A DNA stretch of 64,000 bases from Leucothrix arctica (GCF_003172895.1 NZ_QGKL01000039.1:1-64000); one strand, 5' to 3'. Positions 28,729-38,251 are shown, numbered from the stretch's first letter. The notes: a model not told the origin generated them from the sequence alone. Program-made: numbers and translations.

Positions 28729-29997
28729 ATGAGTGAAAAAGATTCTAAGCAAACACTAATTACTAAGGAAGATGATCAAGAGTGGGCGAAGATCCTTCAT
28801 GGAGAGATGACTCCTGATTCTGACAATGACACTCATAGTGAAGCGTTGTTGGTTCGCAATTATCTGATTGCTCGCGATGAAGTGGTTGCGTTGAAAGAAG
28901 TTGCTGTCGCGGATGACTTAAATGTTTTGTCTGCTGAAGAAGCTAAGGTTGTTTATCAGCAGGCGAGTAAGCAAATACACATTAGAGCGGCAACACCTTT
29001 TGATCGACTTAAGCGTGCCTTTGTTCCAGCGGCGATAGGTGCACTTTTTTTAGCGGTTGTGATTTTGGCGCTTCCCGATAAATATAAATCCTTTTTAGGT
29101 GACTCTTCAGTTGATGCTTCGCGTGCATCAGTTGCTCAGATGGCAGGTTTGGATTATTCGGGGTATAAGCCAGTGGATGGCGCTGGTGACTATCCAAATA
29201 TGCTGTTGATACACAGCGGTAAGTTCACAATGGGTTGTACTACTGGGTGGGATGATACCGTAGGTTGTCGTGCTAATGAATTTCCACCGCACGAAGTAAG
29301 TGTCAAAACGTTTGAGCTTGCTCAGCATGAAGTCACCGTTAGGCAATTTGAAAAATTTGTGGATGCGACAGGCTACTTAACCTATGCGGAACAAGAGTCA
29401 CGAGGGTGTGTGCATCGTGATTTGAAAGCCGAAGGGCATCCATTTGTAATGGCGCCCGAAATTAATTGGCGAAATCCTGGCTTTCCTCAAGAAGGTCAGC
29501 ACCCCGTGACTTGTATCAGTTGGTCTGATGCGCAAGCTTACATTGCATGGCTGAGTGAGGAACAGGGTAGAGAGTACCGTTTGCCATCGGAGGCTGAGTG
29601 GGAGTATGCCGCGCGTGGTGGTAAAGCCTATGCTTATTTTTGGGGCGCTGAAGCGAATCCTTTATCAGCTAATTACGGTAGTGGTGATGAGGGGAGTCAG
29701 TTTACGACCGTTGTTGGTAAGTACCCAGCTAACGCATTTTCACTTCATGATATGTCTGGGAATTTATGGGAATGGGTGCAAGATTGCTGGCATAAAAAGT
29801 ACGATGGTGCCCCTACAAATGGTGATGCTTGGGTTGATAACTGTAATGGCTCGGGCAAATATACTCGACGTGGTGGGGCATGGGATGCTCCGCCTCAAGG
29901 CATCCGCTCTGCGATTAGAAGCGCGGGCGCTAAAACAGATCGCAGTGTTTTTTATGGATTTAGAGTCGCTCACGATTACACCAAAAATAAAAAATAA
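28729..29997 (+). CDS. Membrane-anchored SUMF1/FGE-like domain protein
   Basis: A 422-residue protein with an acidic cytoplasmic N-terminus (1-97), one transmembrane helix (about 98-115) and a periplasmic formylglycine-generating-enzyme fold (about 150-415). Visible fold motifs include IHSGKFTMGCT, ELAQHEVTVRQFEKFVDATGY, PVTCISWSDAQAYIAWLS, YRLPSEAEWEYAARGG, DMSGNLWEWVQDCW and RRGGAWDAPPQGIRSAIRSAG ending FYGFRVAHD. The last segment lacks the two catalytic cysteines of true formylglycine-generating enzymes, so a sensing or ligand-binding role is more likely. Paired with the sigma factor 10 bp upstream, it resembles a trans-membrane regulator unit. Confidence 0.82.
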   Translation: MSEKDSKQTLITKEDDQEWAKILHGEMTPDSDNDTHSEALLVRNYLIARDEVVALKEVAVADDLNVLSAEEAKVVYQQASKQIHIRAATPFDRLKRAFVPAAIGALFLAVVILALPDKYKSFLGDSSVDASRASVAQMAGLDYSGYKPVDGAGDYPNMLLIHSGKFTMGCTTGWDDTVGCRANEFPPHEVSVKTFELAQHEVTVRQFEKFVDATGYLTYAEQESRGCVHRDLKAEGHPFVMAPEINWRNPGFPQEGQHPVTCISWSDAQAYIAWLSEEQGREYRLPSEAEWEYAARGGKAYAYFWGAEANPLSANYGSGDEGSQFTTVVGKYPANAFSLHDMSGNLWEWVQDCWHKKYDGAPTNGDAWVDNCNGSGKYTRRGGAWDAPPQGIRSAIRSAGAKTDRSVFYGFRVAHDYTKNKK

Positions 29998-30136
29998 TTT
30001 ACCGACCCCCTAAGGTTTTTCAATTTCATACGTTTAATAGGTAAGTCAGACGCAAATCACCGCAGAGTGAGGGTGCTAGAGAGTAATTGCTGCGGGGCTT
30101 TTACTGATGCACGAGATATACCTACCTGACTGTAAT

Positions 30137-30155
30137 AGCCTTTATTTGTAAGGCT
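30137..30155 (+). terminator. Weak hairpin between SUMF1 gene and transposase fragment
   Basis: AGCCTT / AAGGCT with a 7-nt loop followed by CTTT. A possible weak terminator. The preceding 70 bp contain a second stem, CCGCAG/CTGCGG, ending in GGGGCTTTT. Confidence 0.35.
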
Positions 30156-30186
30156 CTTTACTAACCCTAAACGAGTGTGAAATGTC

Positions 30187-30600
30187 ATGTTACAGTCTCA
30201 GAAATCACCATCTTACGATCAGTTCGATAACGCTTCATTACTGCTAGTTGATATGGTGGCGCCAACCAATAAATTGCGTCGCTTAGCAAGACTAATCAAT
30301 TGGAAGTTATTGAATGATTCATTCTCTAACAGTTTTCAGTCAACCCATTCACCATCGTCACGCATGGTATTTTCCTTGCTATACCTTCAGGCGAAAGAGA
30401 ATGTTTCTTACGAAGAATTAGTAGAGCGCTGGGCCGTCACTCCAGAGTGGCAATACTTCTGTGGTGAGACAACATTGAAAGATACATGTCCACTGCATTC
30501 TTCTGCGTTGAGTATTTGGAGTCGTGAATTAGGCGTGAGCGGTTCTAAGCTAATGTGCGCAGCGTTGTCTCCATCATTTGCAGAGTTAAGAATTCACTAA
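30187..30600 (+). pseudogene. IS5-type transposase N-terminal domain only
   Basis: A 137-residue ORF matching only the N-terminal (DUF772-like) part of IS5/IS1182-type transposases: VAPTNKLRRLARLINWKLLNDSF, MVFSLLYLQAKENVSYEELVERWAVTPEWQYFCGE and SALSIWSRELGVSGSKLM. The DDE catalytic domain is absent; the frame ends in TAA and no transposase sequence follows. The reading frame is intact and has a normal ATG, so it is either a decayed IS remnant or a domesticated DNA-binding domain. No terminal repeats were found. Confidence 0.7.
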
Positions 30601-30677
30601 ATGATAATTGGCAAGTGTTGATGATTGATGCAGTATTAGTGCTCTACTACTGCATCAATATTTCATAGGTAACCAGC

Positions 30678-31304
30678 TTGCTAACATTGCGCCAACCCTA
30701 CACTACATTAGCTGATGCAATAGAGTTCGAGATAGAACCTATCAAGCACTCTCGCTTCATCGCTTATGCGCAACCGGTAGATAATGACGAAGCTGCAATG
30801 GCTTTCATTGAGTCTATTCGATTGCTTGCGCCAGATGCGAGGCATCATTGCTGGGCCTACGCGCTTAGAGAAGACTCACGAGTACGCTTTAGTGATGATG
30901 GTGAACCGGGAGGCTCTGCTGGCCAACCTATGTTACGTCAAGTCCAAGGGCGAGAGCTGTTTGATCTTGCCGTGGTTGTTATTCGGTATTTCGGAGGCAC
31001 AAAATTAGGTGTCGGTGGTTTGATGCGAGCTTACGGTGGTGCTGTCGGTCAGCTGCTTGATCGTGCAACACTCACCACCATTACCCCAAAACTTCCTCTC
31101 TGGCTTGAGTATGACTACTCCGACACAACTAGTGTCGATATGAGTCTAGCTACCTTTGACCTTGCAGCTTCTGAAACACTTTACGGTGAGCGGGTAAAAG
31201 CGTGTTTAATGATCGCTGATGAAGACGTTGTTAATATCTATAAGTCACTTCAAATTCAGGTGGGTGGGCGTATTGATTTAACGCTACCTGATGAGTTGAT
31301 TTAA
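30678..31304 (+). CDS. yigZ: YigZ/IMPACT family protein
   Basis: A 208-residue protein of the UPF0029/IMPACT family, linked in eukaryotes to regulation of Gcn2. Motifs: SRFIAYAQPV, DARHHCWAYAL, FSDDGEPGGSAGQPML and VVVIRYFGGTKLGVGGLMRAYGGA in the N-terminal domain, with a ferredoxin-like C-terminal domain. Start taken as TTG at 30678, after AGGTAACC; no ATG lies before the conserved region. Function in bacteria is not settled. Confidence 0.9.
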   Translation: MLTLRQPYTTLADAIEFEIEPIKHSRFIAYAQPVDNDEAAMAFIESIRLLAPDARHHCWAYALREDSRVRFSDDGEPGGSAGQPMLRQVQGRELFDLAVVVIRYFGGTKLGVGGLMRAYGGAVGQLLDRATLTTITPKLPLWLEYDYSDTTSVDMSLATFDLAASETLYGERVKACLMIADEDVVNIYKSLQIQVGGRIDLTLPDELI

Positions 31305-31417
31305 GCTGATTCGTTACTTAAAAGTTCAGTTCTAAAAATCATTTTTCGATCTAATATTGTCAGCTGTTTGCTAAGCGCATAACATGGGGTCATTACAGAC
31401 TTTGAGAGAATAATGAC

Positions 31418-32155
31418 GTGACGACAAAGCTCAGTGTAAACCTAAATAAAATTGCCTTATTACGTAACTCACGCGGTCGAGACTATCCAAGTGTCGTCGG
31501 CTTCGCTAAGAAATTTATCGCGCTAGGTGCTCATGGAATAACGGTGCACCCTCGTGAAGATGAGCGTCATATCACACGGCAAGACGCTCGTGACTTAGCT
31601 AAGCTCTTAGAAGAGTACCCTGAAGTTGAATACAACATCGAAGGCTATCCGTCAGAAGAGTTTTTGACGTTGGTTGAAGAGTGTAATCCCGATCAAGTCA
31701 CTTTAGTGCCTGACGCTGTCGACCAATTAACGTCTGATCACGGCTGGGATGTTGCATGGCACGGTGAATTGCTAATTATGGTTACCGAAAGACTTAAAAA
31801 GTCGGGTATCCGTGTCGCAGCATTTTTAGATCCAGATGTTGAGCAAGTAACGCGTGTTGCCGCAACGGGCGTTGACCGTATTGAGTTGTATACTGAAGAG
31901 TTTGCATCCAGCTACGGCACACCTCAGCAAGCTGAAGTATTAGCAAAGTATGTTGCGGCGGCTGCTCAAGCTGAGCACATGGAGCTTGAGATAAATGCAG
32001 GTCATGATCTCGATAGTGAAAACCTACCAACCTTCCTAACTATTCCCAATATATTGGAAGTATCGATTGGTCATGTGCTAACAGTCGAGTGTATTGAGCA
32101 AGGTATGGAGTCAGTCGTAGCTAAGTACCTCGACATTTGCAGCGCATCTGCTTAA
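31418..32155 (+). CDS. pdxJ: Pyridoxine 5'-phosphate synthase
   Basis: A 245-residue TIM-barrel enzyme that condenses 1-deoxyxylulose 5-phosphate with 3-amino-2-oxopropyl phosphate, the last ring-closing step of DXP-dependent vitamin B6 synthesis. Motifs SVNLNKIALLRNSRG, GAHGITVHPREDERHI, YNIEGYPSEEF, QVTLVPD and ELEINAGHDLDSENL are all typical. GTG start at 31418. Usually next to acpS or recO; here it stands alone between yigZ and a terminator. Confidence 0.96.
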   Translation: MTTKLSVNLNKIALLRNSRGRDYPSVVGFAKKFIALGAHGITVHPREDERHITRQDARDLAKLLEEYPEVEYNIEGYPSEEFLTLVEECNPDQVTLVPDAVDQLTSDHGWDVAWHGELLIMVTERLKKSGIRVAAFLDPDVEQVTRVAATGVDRIELYTEEFASSYGTPQQAEVLAKYVAAAAQAEHMELEINAGHDLDSENLPTFLTIPNILEVSIGHVLTVECIEQGMESVVAKYLDICSASA

Positions 32156-32189
32156 TAGTCGTTTGCTAATACCGAATATCCAGACGTAA

Positions 32190-32227
32190 GAAAGCCCGCA
32201 TTTTATTTAAATAAAGTGCGGGCTTTC
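32190..32227. terminator. Bidirectional terminator between pdxJ and ushA
   Basis: An almost perfect 38-bp palindrome: GAAAGCCCGCA and TGCGGGCTTTC arms around an AT palindrome TTTATTTAAATAAA. It serves both convergent genes. Confidence 0.88.
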
Positions 32228-32240
32228 GAGCTAATACAGC

Positions 32241-33896
32241 TTACTGGTTGTTATATACCATCTCACCTTTCGGCTCAAAAGCATCAACATCCAATGGGTT
32301 ATTGTTTTCTAAGTACTCTTTTAATACGTCTGCATCTACAAAGCCTGTATCTACAAAACTGTCGTGGTCAGACACTTTAGGATAGCCATCACCACCAGCA
32401 GCAGTAAAGCTTGGGAGAGAGAAACGATATTCCTTTTCTAAGTCAATTGCTTCACTACCGACTTTAACATCAGTAACCCCATCAGTAGTAACTGTCATAG
32501 AGATACCCGCAAACTGAGCGTAAGCACCTGTATCTGTCGGTTTGGTAGCCACTTCGTTTAAGTATTTAATGACGTCTTGACCAGACATCGCAACAGACGT
32601 TAACGTATTAGAGAACGGCTGAACCGTTAGCACTTCTTTATAAGTAATGTCGCCCGTTTCAATCGAAGCACGCACACCACCAGAGTTCATCACACCGAAG
32701 TCAGCTTTTGCTTTAACCATCTGAGCCGTCGCAATAATACGACCTAGGTTAGTTTGGCCAAAGCGAACTTTGTTTCGCTCACCGACCAATAACTTGTTAG
32801 TAAAGCCGACTTTAATATCTAGCGCTTCTTTACCCTTATTTAAGTATGGGCCAAGTAACTTAAGCATCTCTTTATTGTGTGCGATCTCGTTGCTAATAAA
32901 TACACGCGTACTTTTTCCGTCAGCGCCTTTTACTTTTTTCTTTAAGTTAATAGGAATTAGTTTGTAAGAAACTAATGTCGCTACGCCATTTTTAAACTCA
33001 AAGTCAGCACGGCCAACATACTTACCCCATTCGTGAGCTTGTAAAATGTAAGTACCGTTTTGCTTATCTGGAGCACAGGCTTGACCCGCTTGATAGTTCT
33101 CATTACGTACGTTCTCAGACTCCATGCAAACTGGCTCTTGAGAGTGTCCGCCAATGACAGCAGTCACTGCACCTTCTGGTAAAGCACGCGCTAGCGTCAC
33201 ATCACCTGGCGCGTTATAACCATGCTTAGCATCGTCGTAGTGCCCCATGTGTGTTACGGCTAGCGTTATGTCTGGTTTGACTTCTTCTACTAACTCTTCT
33301 AATACGATTTTCGCTTCTTCAGCTGGCGAGCGAAACTCTACATTAGATAAAAACTCTGGGTTACCAATACGCGCAGTATCTTCAGTCGTTAGACCTAGAA
33401 TCGCGATTTTGATACCTAGCTTTTCAACAACAGTATACGGCTTGTAAAGTCGCTTACCTTCGTCCTTAGAGTAAATGTTTGCCGACAAGAAAGGGAAACC
33501 TGCCCACTCTTGCTGTTTGTCTAATACGTCTAGAGAGTTATCAAACTCGTGGTTACCTAGTGCCATTGCGTCATAGCCCATCTTACGCATACCGACAAAA
33601 TCTGGCTCAGCGTCTTGCAGGTCAGACTCAGGAACACCAGTATTTATGTCACCGCCAGATAGAAGTATTACTTCACCACCGTCGGCCTCGACTTGTTGGC
33701 GAATAGCATTAATCACGGTAAAACGAGCCGGCATACCATACTCGCCACGGCTATTGTGCCAAAAGCGACCGTGGTTATCATTGGTATGAAGGATAGTCAG
33801 TTTATAGGTTTTATCGTCTTGCCAGTCTTTCGCGAATAGCGGAGTAGCAATACAGCTGATTGCTACTACTGGGAGGATGAATGGATAAACTTTCAT
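32241..33896 (-). CDS. ushA: Periplasmic 5'-nucleotidase/UDP-sugar hydrolase
   Basis: A 551-residue UshA-type enzyme exported to the periplasm (signal peptide MKVYPFILPVVAISCIATPLFA). The metallophosphatase domain shows LTILHTNDNHGRFW, LLSGGDINTG, ALGNHEFDNS, VTHMGHYDD and VIGGHSQEPVC, which supply the two-metal ligands. The C-terminal domain shows NLGRIIATAQMVKAKADFGVMNSGGVRAS and FTAAGGDGYPK, which bind the nucleotide. It salvages nucleosides from extracellular nucleotides. Full length and intact. Confidence 0.93.
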   Translation of the reverse strand: MKVYPFILPVVAISCIATPLFAKDWQDDKTYKLTILHTNDNHGRFWHNSRGEYGMPARFTVINAIRQQVEADGGEVILLSGGDINTGVPESDLQDAEPDFVGMRKMGYDAMALGNHEFDNSLDVLDKQQEWAGFPFLSANIYSKDEGKRLYKPYTVVEKLGIKIAILGLTTEDTARIGNPEFLSNVEFRSPAEEAKIVLEELVEEVKPDITLAVTHMGHYDDAKHGYNAPGDVTLARALPEGAVTAVIGGHSQEPVCMESENVRNENYQAGQACAPDKQNGTYILQAHEWGKYVGRADFEFKNGVATLVSYKLIPINLKKKVKGADGKSTRVFISNEIAHNKEMLKLLGPYLNKGKEALDIKVGFTNKLLVGERNKVRFGQTNLGRIIATAQMVKAKADFGVMNSGGVRASIETGDITYKEVLTVQPFSNTLTSVAMSGQDVIKYLNEVATKPTDTGAYAQFAGISMTVTTDGVTDVKVGSEAIDLEKEYRFSLPSFTAAGGDGYPKVSDHDSFVDTGFVDADVLKEYLENNNPLDVDAFEPKGEMVYNNQ

Positions 33897-34081
33897 GGCG
33901 ACTCCTAAAAATTAGTTGATATTGTATATTAGTCTGATTTAACAGATAAATGGAATGATTCTAGTAGAGAAATCTGATTGTCTATGGGATGAGCTTTGTT
34001 TTGAGTTATGACTGTAGTTATTTGCAAAGTAGATTCAGTCGCCCGATAATGCGCACCTTACGCTTTTTCAGGCCTTACTCA

Positions 34082-35905
34082 ATGTCAGAGACATCAATGC
34101 AATCATTATTAGAGACGTTATCTGCGTCAACTCAAACACTTCTTAAGAATTTATCAGTGCTTCGCGACGGTGGAAATTTAGTCGTTATCAGTCATGTATC
34201 ACGTAGCGAGTCTGTGGAAGCCGCTAAAGTTGCAATGGATGAGTTAGTCGCAGCAGGTTTGGCTGAGGAAAAAGAGCATACGTTTTATAAGTTTAAACCT
34301 GATTTGTTAGTCCACTTGCAACAAACAGTGAGTAAGGAGCAACAGCAAGTCTCTTTTCAACACTGGTTAGCAGCGATGGATCAATTGCTAGGTTTCTTGT
34401 ACCAGCAATGTTTTGAAGATAAGACAATGGCACTTGCTTTAGCGACTCAAGAACGTGACAACTTGATGGCTTATGCCGCTGAGATGGGTCGTACAGATAA
34501 CGTATCAACGGTTAATGCGGAAGGTGTCGTTGAGCTGCTTGGTCGTTGGATTACGTTACTTGAACCACAAGAGTGCCCAATTGAGCTCGCTCAAGTTAAG
34601 CAATGGCGTGGTGCTGCTGAAGAAAAGCTAGGTCCATGGGGTGCTGAGCGCTTTGCGGCGCAGAGTGAAAATATTGAAAGCATGTTGCAGCAAAACTTAG
34701 TCACTGCTGCGTTTAGTGCGGCAAAGTCTTTGTTAGAGATAGCTGAAGACGTGGGTGTTAATGCGTATAACGGTGCGATTAATGATTTAGCATTTGCCAA
34801 TATTTTAGTGGCACGTGCATTGAAGGTTGGCGGCAAAGGTGAGCATGCCCTTAGCTACCTACAAGACGCTCAAAAGTTGACTGAGCCAACGGCTAAAGTT
34901 GATTCGGTTGCAGGTTTATATTTGGTTGCGAGTTTGATGGAGCAGGGCGAGTGTTTGTTTGCACAACAGCAACTAGTTCCAGCTGAGGTTACTTACTCTC
35001 AAGCGATTGAGTTAGCAGATGAGATTGGCGATAAGCAAGGTTCCGGTATTGCTCAGACACAACGTGCGTCGTTGTACTCATTGTTAGAGCGTCCAGCAGA
35101 TGCTTTGCGTGGCTACGAAAGTGCATTGGATGTATTTCAGCAGCTTGATGATAAAACGTTGATAGTTAATGTGTGGCATCAAATAGCGATGCTGCACCGT
35201 GTCAGTGAAGACTTTGAAAGTGCGGTCGCAGCACTTGAAGCCGCTTTGGTGGTACTACAAGATCAAGGCAACGCGGTCGGTGCAATCAGTACATCACTTG
35301 AGCTAGGCGGTATCAGTGAAGAAATGAAGCTACCAGAAAAAGCAGCGATGTATTACCAGCAAGCGTTGGATATGGCGGCTGAGGTTGGTGATGAGTATCG
35401 TCAGGTGGTTGCAGGTAATCGTTTAGCGGACGCGTTGAGACAGCAAGGTAAATTGAAGGAAGCGCTGGCTGAGTTGGAAAAGGCGGTTGTATTAGGTCGT
35501 CAATTTGGCCACTCGGCTGAGCCATGGAAAACGTGGGATATTCTAAGTGATATCGAGAAGGGTAATAGCAACCCTAAAGGTACTTTGGCTGCGCGTCTTA
35601 AGGCCATTGAAGCTTATATCTCTTACCGTGTTGAAGGTGGAGAGAACGAAGAGGCGGATGCTAAATTGTGCGAGATGGTCGTTGAAGCGATTCGTACAAA
35701 TCGTGTTGATGATGCTAAGAGCTTGTTGACTAAGTTAGCTGATAACCCGCAGTGGCAAACGGACCATAACAAAGCGTTATTATCTGTACTGGGTCAGTTC
35801 TTAGAGGGCGCTAGAGGATTGCCATTGCTAGAGAATATGGATCTACATTACCGTCATGTTGCAGAGTTGATGTTGATTCAAGATCAGTTGCCAGATAAGG
35901 CATAA
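34082..35905 (+). CDS. TPR-repeat protein of unknown function
   Basis: A 607-residue cytoplasmic protein from the ATG at 34082 (MSETSMQSLLETL); the ribosome site is weak, and a start at 33989 would add 31 unlikely residues. Residues 15-80 resemble a winged-helix-like segment (KNLSVLRDGGNLVVISHVSRSESVEAAKVAMDELVAAGLAEE). From about residue 230 on, repeated helical pairs of TPR type follow (AEVTYSQAIELADEIGDKQGSGIAQTQRASL, ALRGYESALDVFQQLDD, AMYYQQALDMAAEVGDEYRQVVAGNRLADAL). Possible scaffold or regulator; no catalytic motif seen. Confidence 0.75.
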   Translation: MSETSMQSLLETLSASTQTLLKNLSVLRDGGNLVVISHVSRSESVEAAKVAMDELVAAGLAEEKEHTFYKFKPDLLVHLQQTVSKEQQQVSFQHWLAAMDQLLGFLYQQCFEDKTMALALATQERDNLMAYAAEMGRTDNVSTVNAEGVVELLGRWITLLEPQECPIELAQVKQWRGAAEEKLGPWGAERFAAQSENIESMLQQNLVTAAFSAAKSLLEIAEDVGVNAYNGAINDLAFANILVARALKVGGKGEHALSYLQDAQKLTEPTAKVDSVAGLYLVASLMEQGECLFAQQQLVPAEVTYSQAIELADEIGDKQGSGIAQTQRASLYSLLERPADALRGYESALDVFQQLDDKTLIVNVWHQIAMLHRVSEDFESAVAALEAALVVLQDQGNAVGAISTSLELGGISEEMKLPEKAAMYYQQALDMAAEVGDEYRQVVAGNRLADALRQQGKLKEALAELEKAVVLGRQFGHSAEPWKTWDILSDIEKGNSNPKGTLAARLKAIEAYISYRVEGGENEEADAKLCEMVVEAIRTNRVDDAKSLLTKLADNPQWQTDHNKALLSVLGQFLEGARGLPLLENMDLHYRHVAELMLIQDQLPDKA

Positions 35906-35929
35906 GCCAAGTAAGCAATATTTAGATAC

Positions 35930-35958
35930 AAAAAAGCCTCTATGACAGAGGCTTTTTT
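35930..35958. terminator. Intrinsic terminator, usable both ways
   Basis: AAAAAAGCCTCT / AGAGGCTTTTTT with loop ATGAC, between the convergent TPR and Sel1 genes. Confidence 0.94.
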
Positions 35959-35995
35959 GTATTCAGTGTTTTCGCTCAAAAGAGCGACTGAACGA

Positions 35996-37183
35996 TTACT
36001 TACGTTGGTTATTAAGCTGTACTAGTGCAGCCTTCGCACGTTTCAAGCCTTTCTTAGCCGCTTTGTTGAACCATATACGTGCTTGGTTAGCATCACGCTT
36101 TACGCCGAAACCGTTAGCATACATAGCGCCGACACTGTACTCACCCATTGGTAAGCCTTGTGCGGCTGCTTTTTTGTACCAGCTCATCGCTAAATTATAG
36201 TTCTTAGCTTTTACACCAACACCGTCAAGATACAAGTCACCTACCCATAGTTGAGACTCTGGTAGACCTGCTTGAGCAGCCTTGTTAAACCAGTTAAATG
36301 CTAGGCCAGGATTTTTTGCAGTCGCTTGGCCGTTAAGGTACATAAGACCTAGGTGGTGCTGACCGATAGGGTAGTTCTTTCGCGCTGACTTGTTAAACAT
36401 TTGGAATGCTTGTTGTGGGTTTTTACCCGTTCCAATACCTTGTAGGTACATAACACCAAGACCGTCCATTGCTTCTGCGACGCCCTTATCTGCTGCAAAC
36501 TTCATGTTTCTAAATGCAAGCTGTGGGTTTTTCTTAGTGCCTTTACCGCTAGCATGCATGAGCGCAAGTAAATAACTCGCACCTGGTTTTGCTTTAGGGT
36601 TTTGAGACGCTTTAGTTGCAAAAGCAAATGCTTTGCCAGGATTGGCTCTTACACCAATACCTTTAAAGTAACGCTCAGCTAACATCATTTGTACGCCAAC
36701 CACGCCTTTGTTAGCAGCTCTTTCGTACCAGTTCATAGCAGATCCCATGTTCTTAGGAATGCCATCGCCTTTCTCGTACATTTGACCCAAAGCAATCATT
36801 GAGTCGATAAAGCCTTTTTGGCCAGCGCGTGTAAACCAAAGCGATGCTTGCTTCATATTTTTCCCAGTACCAATGCCTGATGCATATAAAACACCAAGTG
36901 TGTGCATTGCTCTAGGGTATTGTTGGCCAGCTGATTTTTGTGTCCAGCTAAAGCCTAGTTTTGGGTTCTTTTGTACGCCTTGACCGCCCAGATATAAACG
37001 ACCCAAGACATACTGTCCTGCTTTGTCGCCTTTTTTAGCGAACTCAGAGGAGATGGTAAAAGCTTGCTTGTAGTTTTTAGTCTTAAGCGCTTGTTGTAGT
37101 TGAGCATTCGCGTCTGCTGCAGATGACACGCCTGACAGCATTAAACCGAATGACATAGCTAAAATAACAATAATTCTTTTCAT
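35996..37183 (-). CDS. Exported Sel1-repeat protein
   Basis: A 395-residue protein with signal peptide MKRIIVILAMSFGLMLSGVSSA and about nine consecutive Sel1-like repeats of 36 residues. Each repeat has the pattern GxxxLGxMYxxGxGxxKNxxxAxxWFxKAAxxGxxxA (for example YASGIGTGKN, YLQGIGTGKN, YANGFGVKRD). Sel1 solenoids mediate protein-protein contacts; in the periplasm they often support signalling or envelope assembly. The partner is unknown. Confidence 0.88.
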   Translation of the reverse strand: MKRIIVILAMSFGLMLSGVSSAADANAQLQQALKTKNYKQAFTISSEFAKKGDKAGQYVLGRLYLGGQGVQKNPKLGFSWTQKSAGQQYPRAMHTLGVLYASGIGTGKNMKQASLWFTRAGQKGFIDSMIALGQMYEKGDGIPKNMGSAMNWYERAANKGVVGVQMMLAERYFKGIGVRANPGKAFAFATKASQNPKAKPGASYLLALMHASGKGTKKNPQLAFRNMKFAADKGVAEAMDGLGVMYLQGIGTGKNPQQAFQMFNKSARKNYPIGQHHLGLMYLNGQATAKNPGLAFNWFNKAAQAGLPESQLWVGDLYLDGVGVKAKNYNLAMSWYKKAAAQGLPMGEYSVGAMYANGFGVKRDANQARIWFNKAAKKGLKRAKAALVQLNNQRK

Positions 37184-37239
37184 AATAAGTTCTGTTTAGA
37201 CAATGTGATTAATGGCCACAAGTGGCGGGTATGGAGAGC

Positions 37240-37482
37240 CTAGTCTTGAGTTTCTAACTCAGAAACACGCTTCTCTAGCGCTTCTAGTTTTTCTCTCGTA
37301 CGAAGTAGGACAGCGTTTTGGACATCAAATTCCTCACGTGTCACTAAATTCATTTTACGTAAGCCACTTTCAAGGCCTGAGCGTAAGCTAGACTCTATGT
37401 CTTGCTGAGTTGCTTGGAGTGGTTCAGGGATAAGTGAGGAGAGGCGCTTAGCTAGATTGTCTAACTGGTCGATAGGGTCCAT
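37240..37482 (-). CDS. ubiK: Ubiquinone biosynthesis accessory factor UbiK
   Basis: An 80-residue BMFP (YqiC) protein. The N-terminal amphipathic part (MDPIDQLDNLAKRLSSLIPEPL) is followed by a C-terminal coiled coil (LVTREEFDVQNAVLLRTREKLEALEKRVSELE) that trimerises. It assists the aerobic ubiquinone biosynthesis complex. Length and both segments match the family. Confidence 0.9.
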   Translation of the reverse strand: MDPIDQLDNLAKRLSSLIPEPLQATQQDIESSLRSGLESGLRKMNLVTREEFDVQNAVLLRTREKLEALEKRVSELETQD

Positions 37483-37568
37483 TTAAATATCCCGAGGTTT
37501 ATGTAGCCTTGGTATTCTAATGGTTATAGGGGTAAGAATGAAATGAGTATTTCGTAATGTTGCTGGAT

Positions 37569-37601
37569 ATTAACGGAGCAAATGGTGTTTGCTCCGTTAA
37601 T
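37569..37601. terminator. 14-bp hairpin after the 37620 gene
   Basis: ATTAACGGAGCAAA pairs perfectly with TTTGCTCCGTTAAT around TGGTG. No long T-run on either side, so it may be a transcript-end stabiliser as much as a terminator. Confidence 0.55.
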
Positions 37602-37619
37602 GATCAGGATATGCTTTTT

Positions 37620-38183
37620 TTAAAGTGTGCTCACACGTGTAAATATACGTGTTTCAGCAGTGTCGCCATCAGTGGTAACTGAGCCACCCACTTGGATCTT
37701 GTCATCAATTTTGTACATTGCTGCGATATGACCGGCAACGCCTGAAGACTCTTCAGCGGTTGAAAACAATACGTCGATACCGCCTTTTAATTCAACGGTA
37801 TCGCTCATCTGGTAGCGTGCACCAAAACCAACATTCAATGTTTGTTGTGATGAGCCGTTTTCTTTACCGTGCTTAATGCCAGCACGAGAGTAGTAGTCAG
37901 TATCTTCAGAGCTAGACTTATAAGCACCGATACCAACACCTATTTCATTTGAAGTAACACCACTCGCGATATCTGTTTGTATCGTCGCGGTTAGGTAGTG
38001 GTCGTTATTGATTTCCATTGATGCGTTTGCATCAAGGCTAGTGAATGAGTCATCGTCACCTGTTGTTGATGAGACACCGACATCAAAAAAGTCATATGAA
38101 AAATTACTTTGAGCGTAAGACATAGACGGAACAAGAAGTGCAGCTGTAATCACTGCCGATAGGTATTTAGTTTTTGAGGACAT
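37620..38183 (-). CDS. Small outer-membrane beta-barrel protein
   Basis: A 187-residue protein from the ATG at 38183, preceded by AAAGGTC; signal peptide MSSKTKYLSAVITAALLVPSMSYA. The mature sequence alternates in beta-strand fashion (FSYDFFDVGVSSTTG, HYLTATIQTDIASG, EIGVGIGAYKSS, TLNVGFGARYQMSD, KIQVGGSVTTDG) and resembles small eight-stranded barrels of the YfaZ/opacity type. Function unknown. Confidence 0.7.
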   Translation of the reverse strand: MSSKTKYLSAVITAALLVPSMSYAQSNFSYDFFDVGVSSTTGDDDSFTSLDANASMEINNDHYLTATIQTDIASGVTSNEIGVGIGAYKSSSEDTDYYSRAGIKHGKENGSSQQTLNVGFGARYQMSDTVELKGGIDVLFSTAEESSGVAGHIAAMYKIDDKIQVGGSVTTDGDTAETRIFTRVSTL

Positions 38184-38251
38184 GGATTGACCTTTTTTTA
38201 TTGTAATTTTCTGGAGGTATAATGGCAATCATAGCGAAACTTGTTACACGA

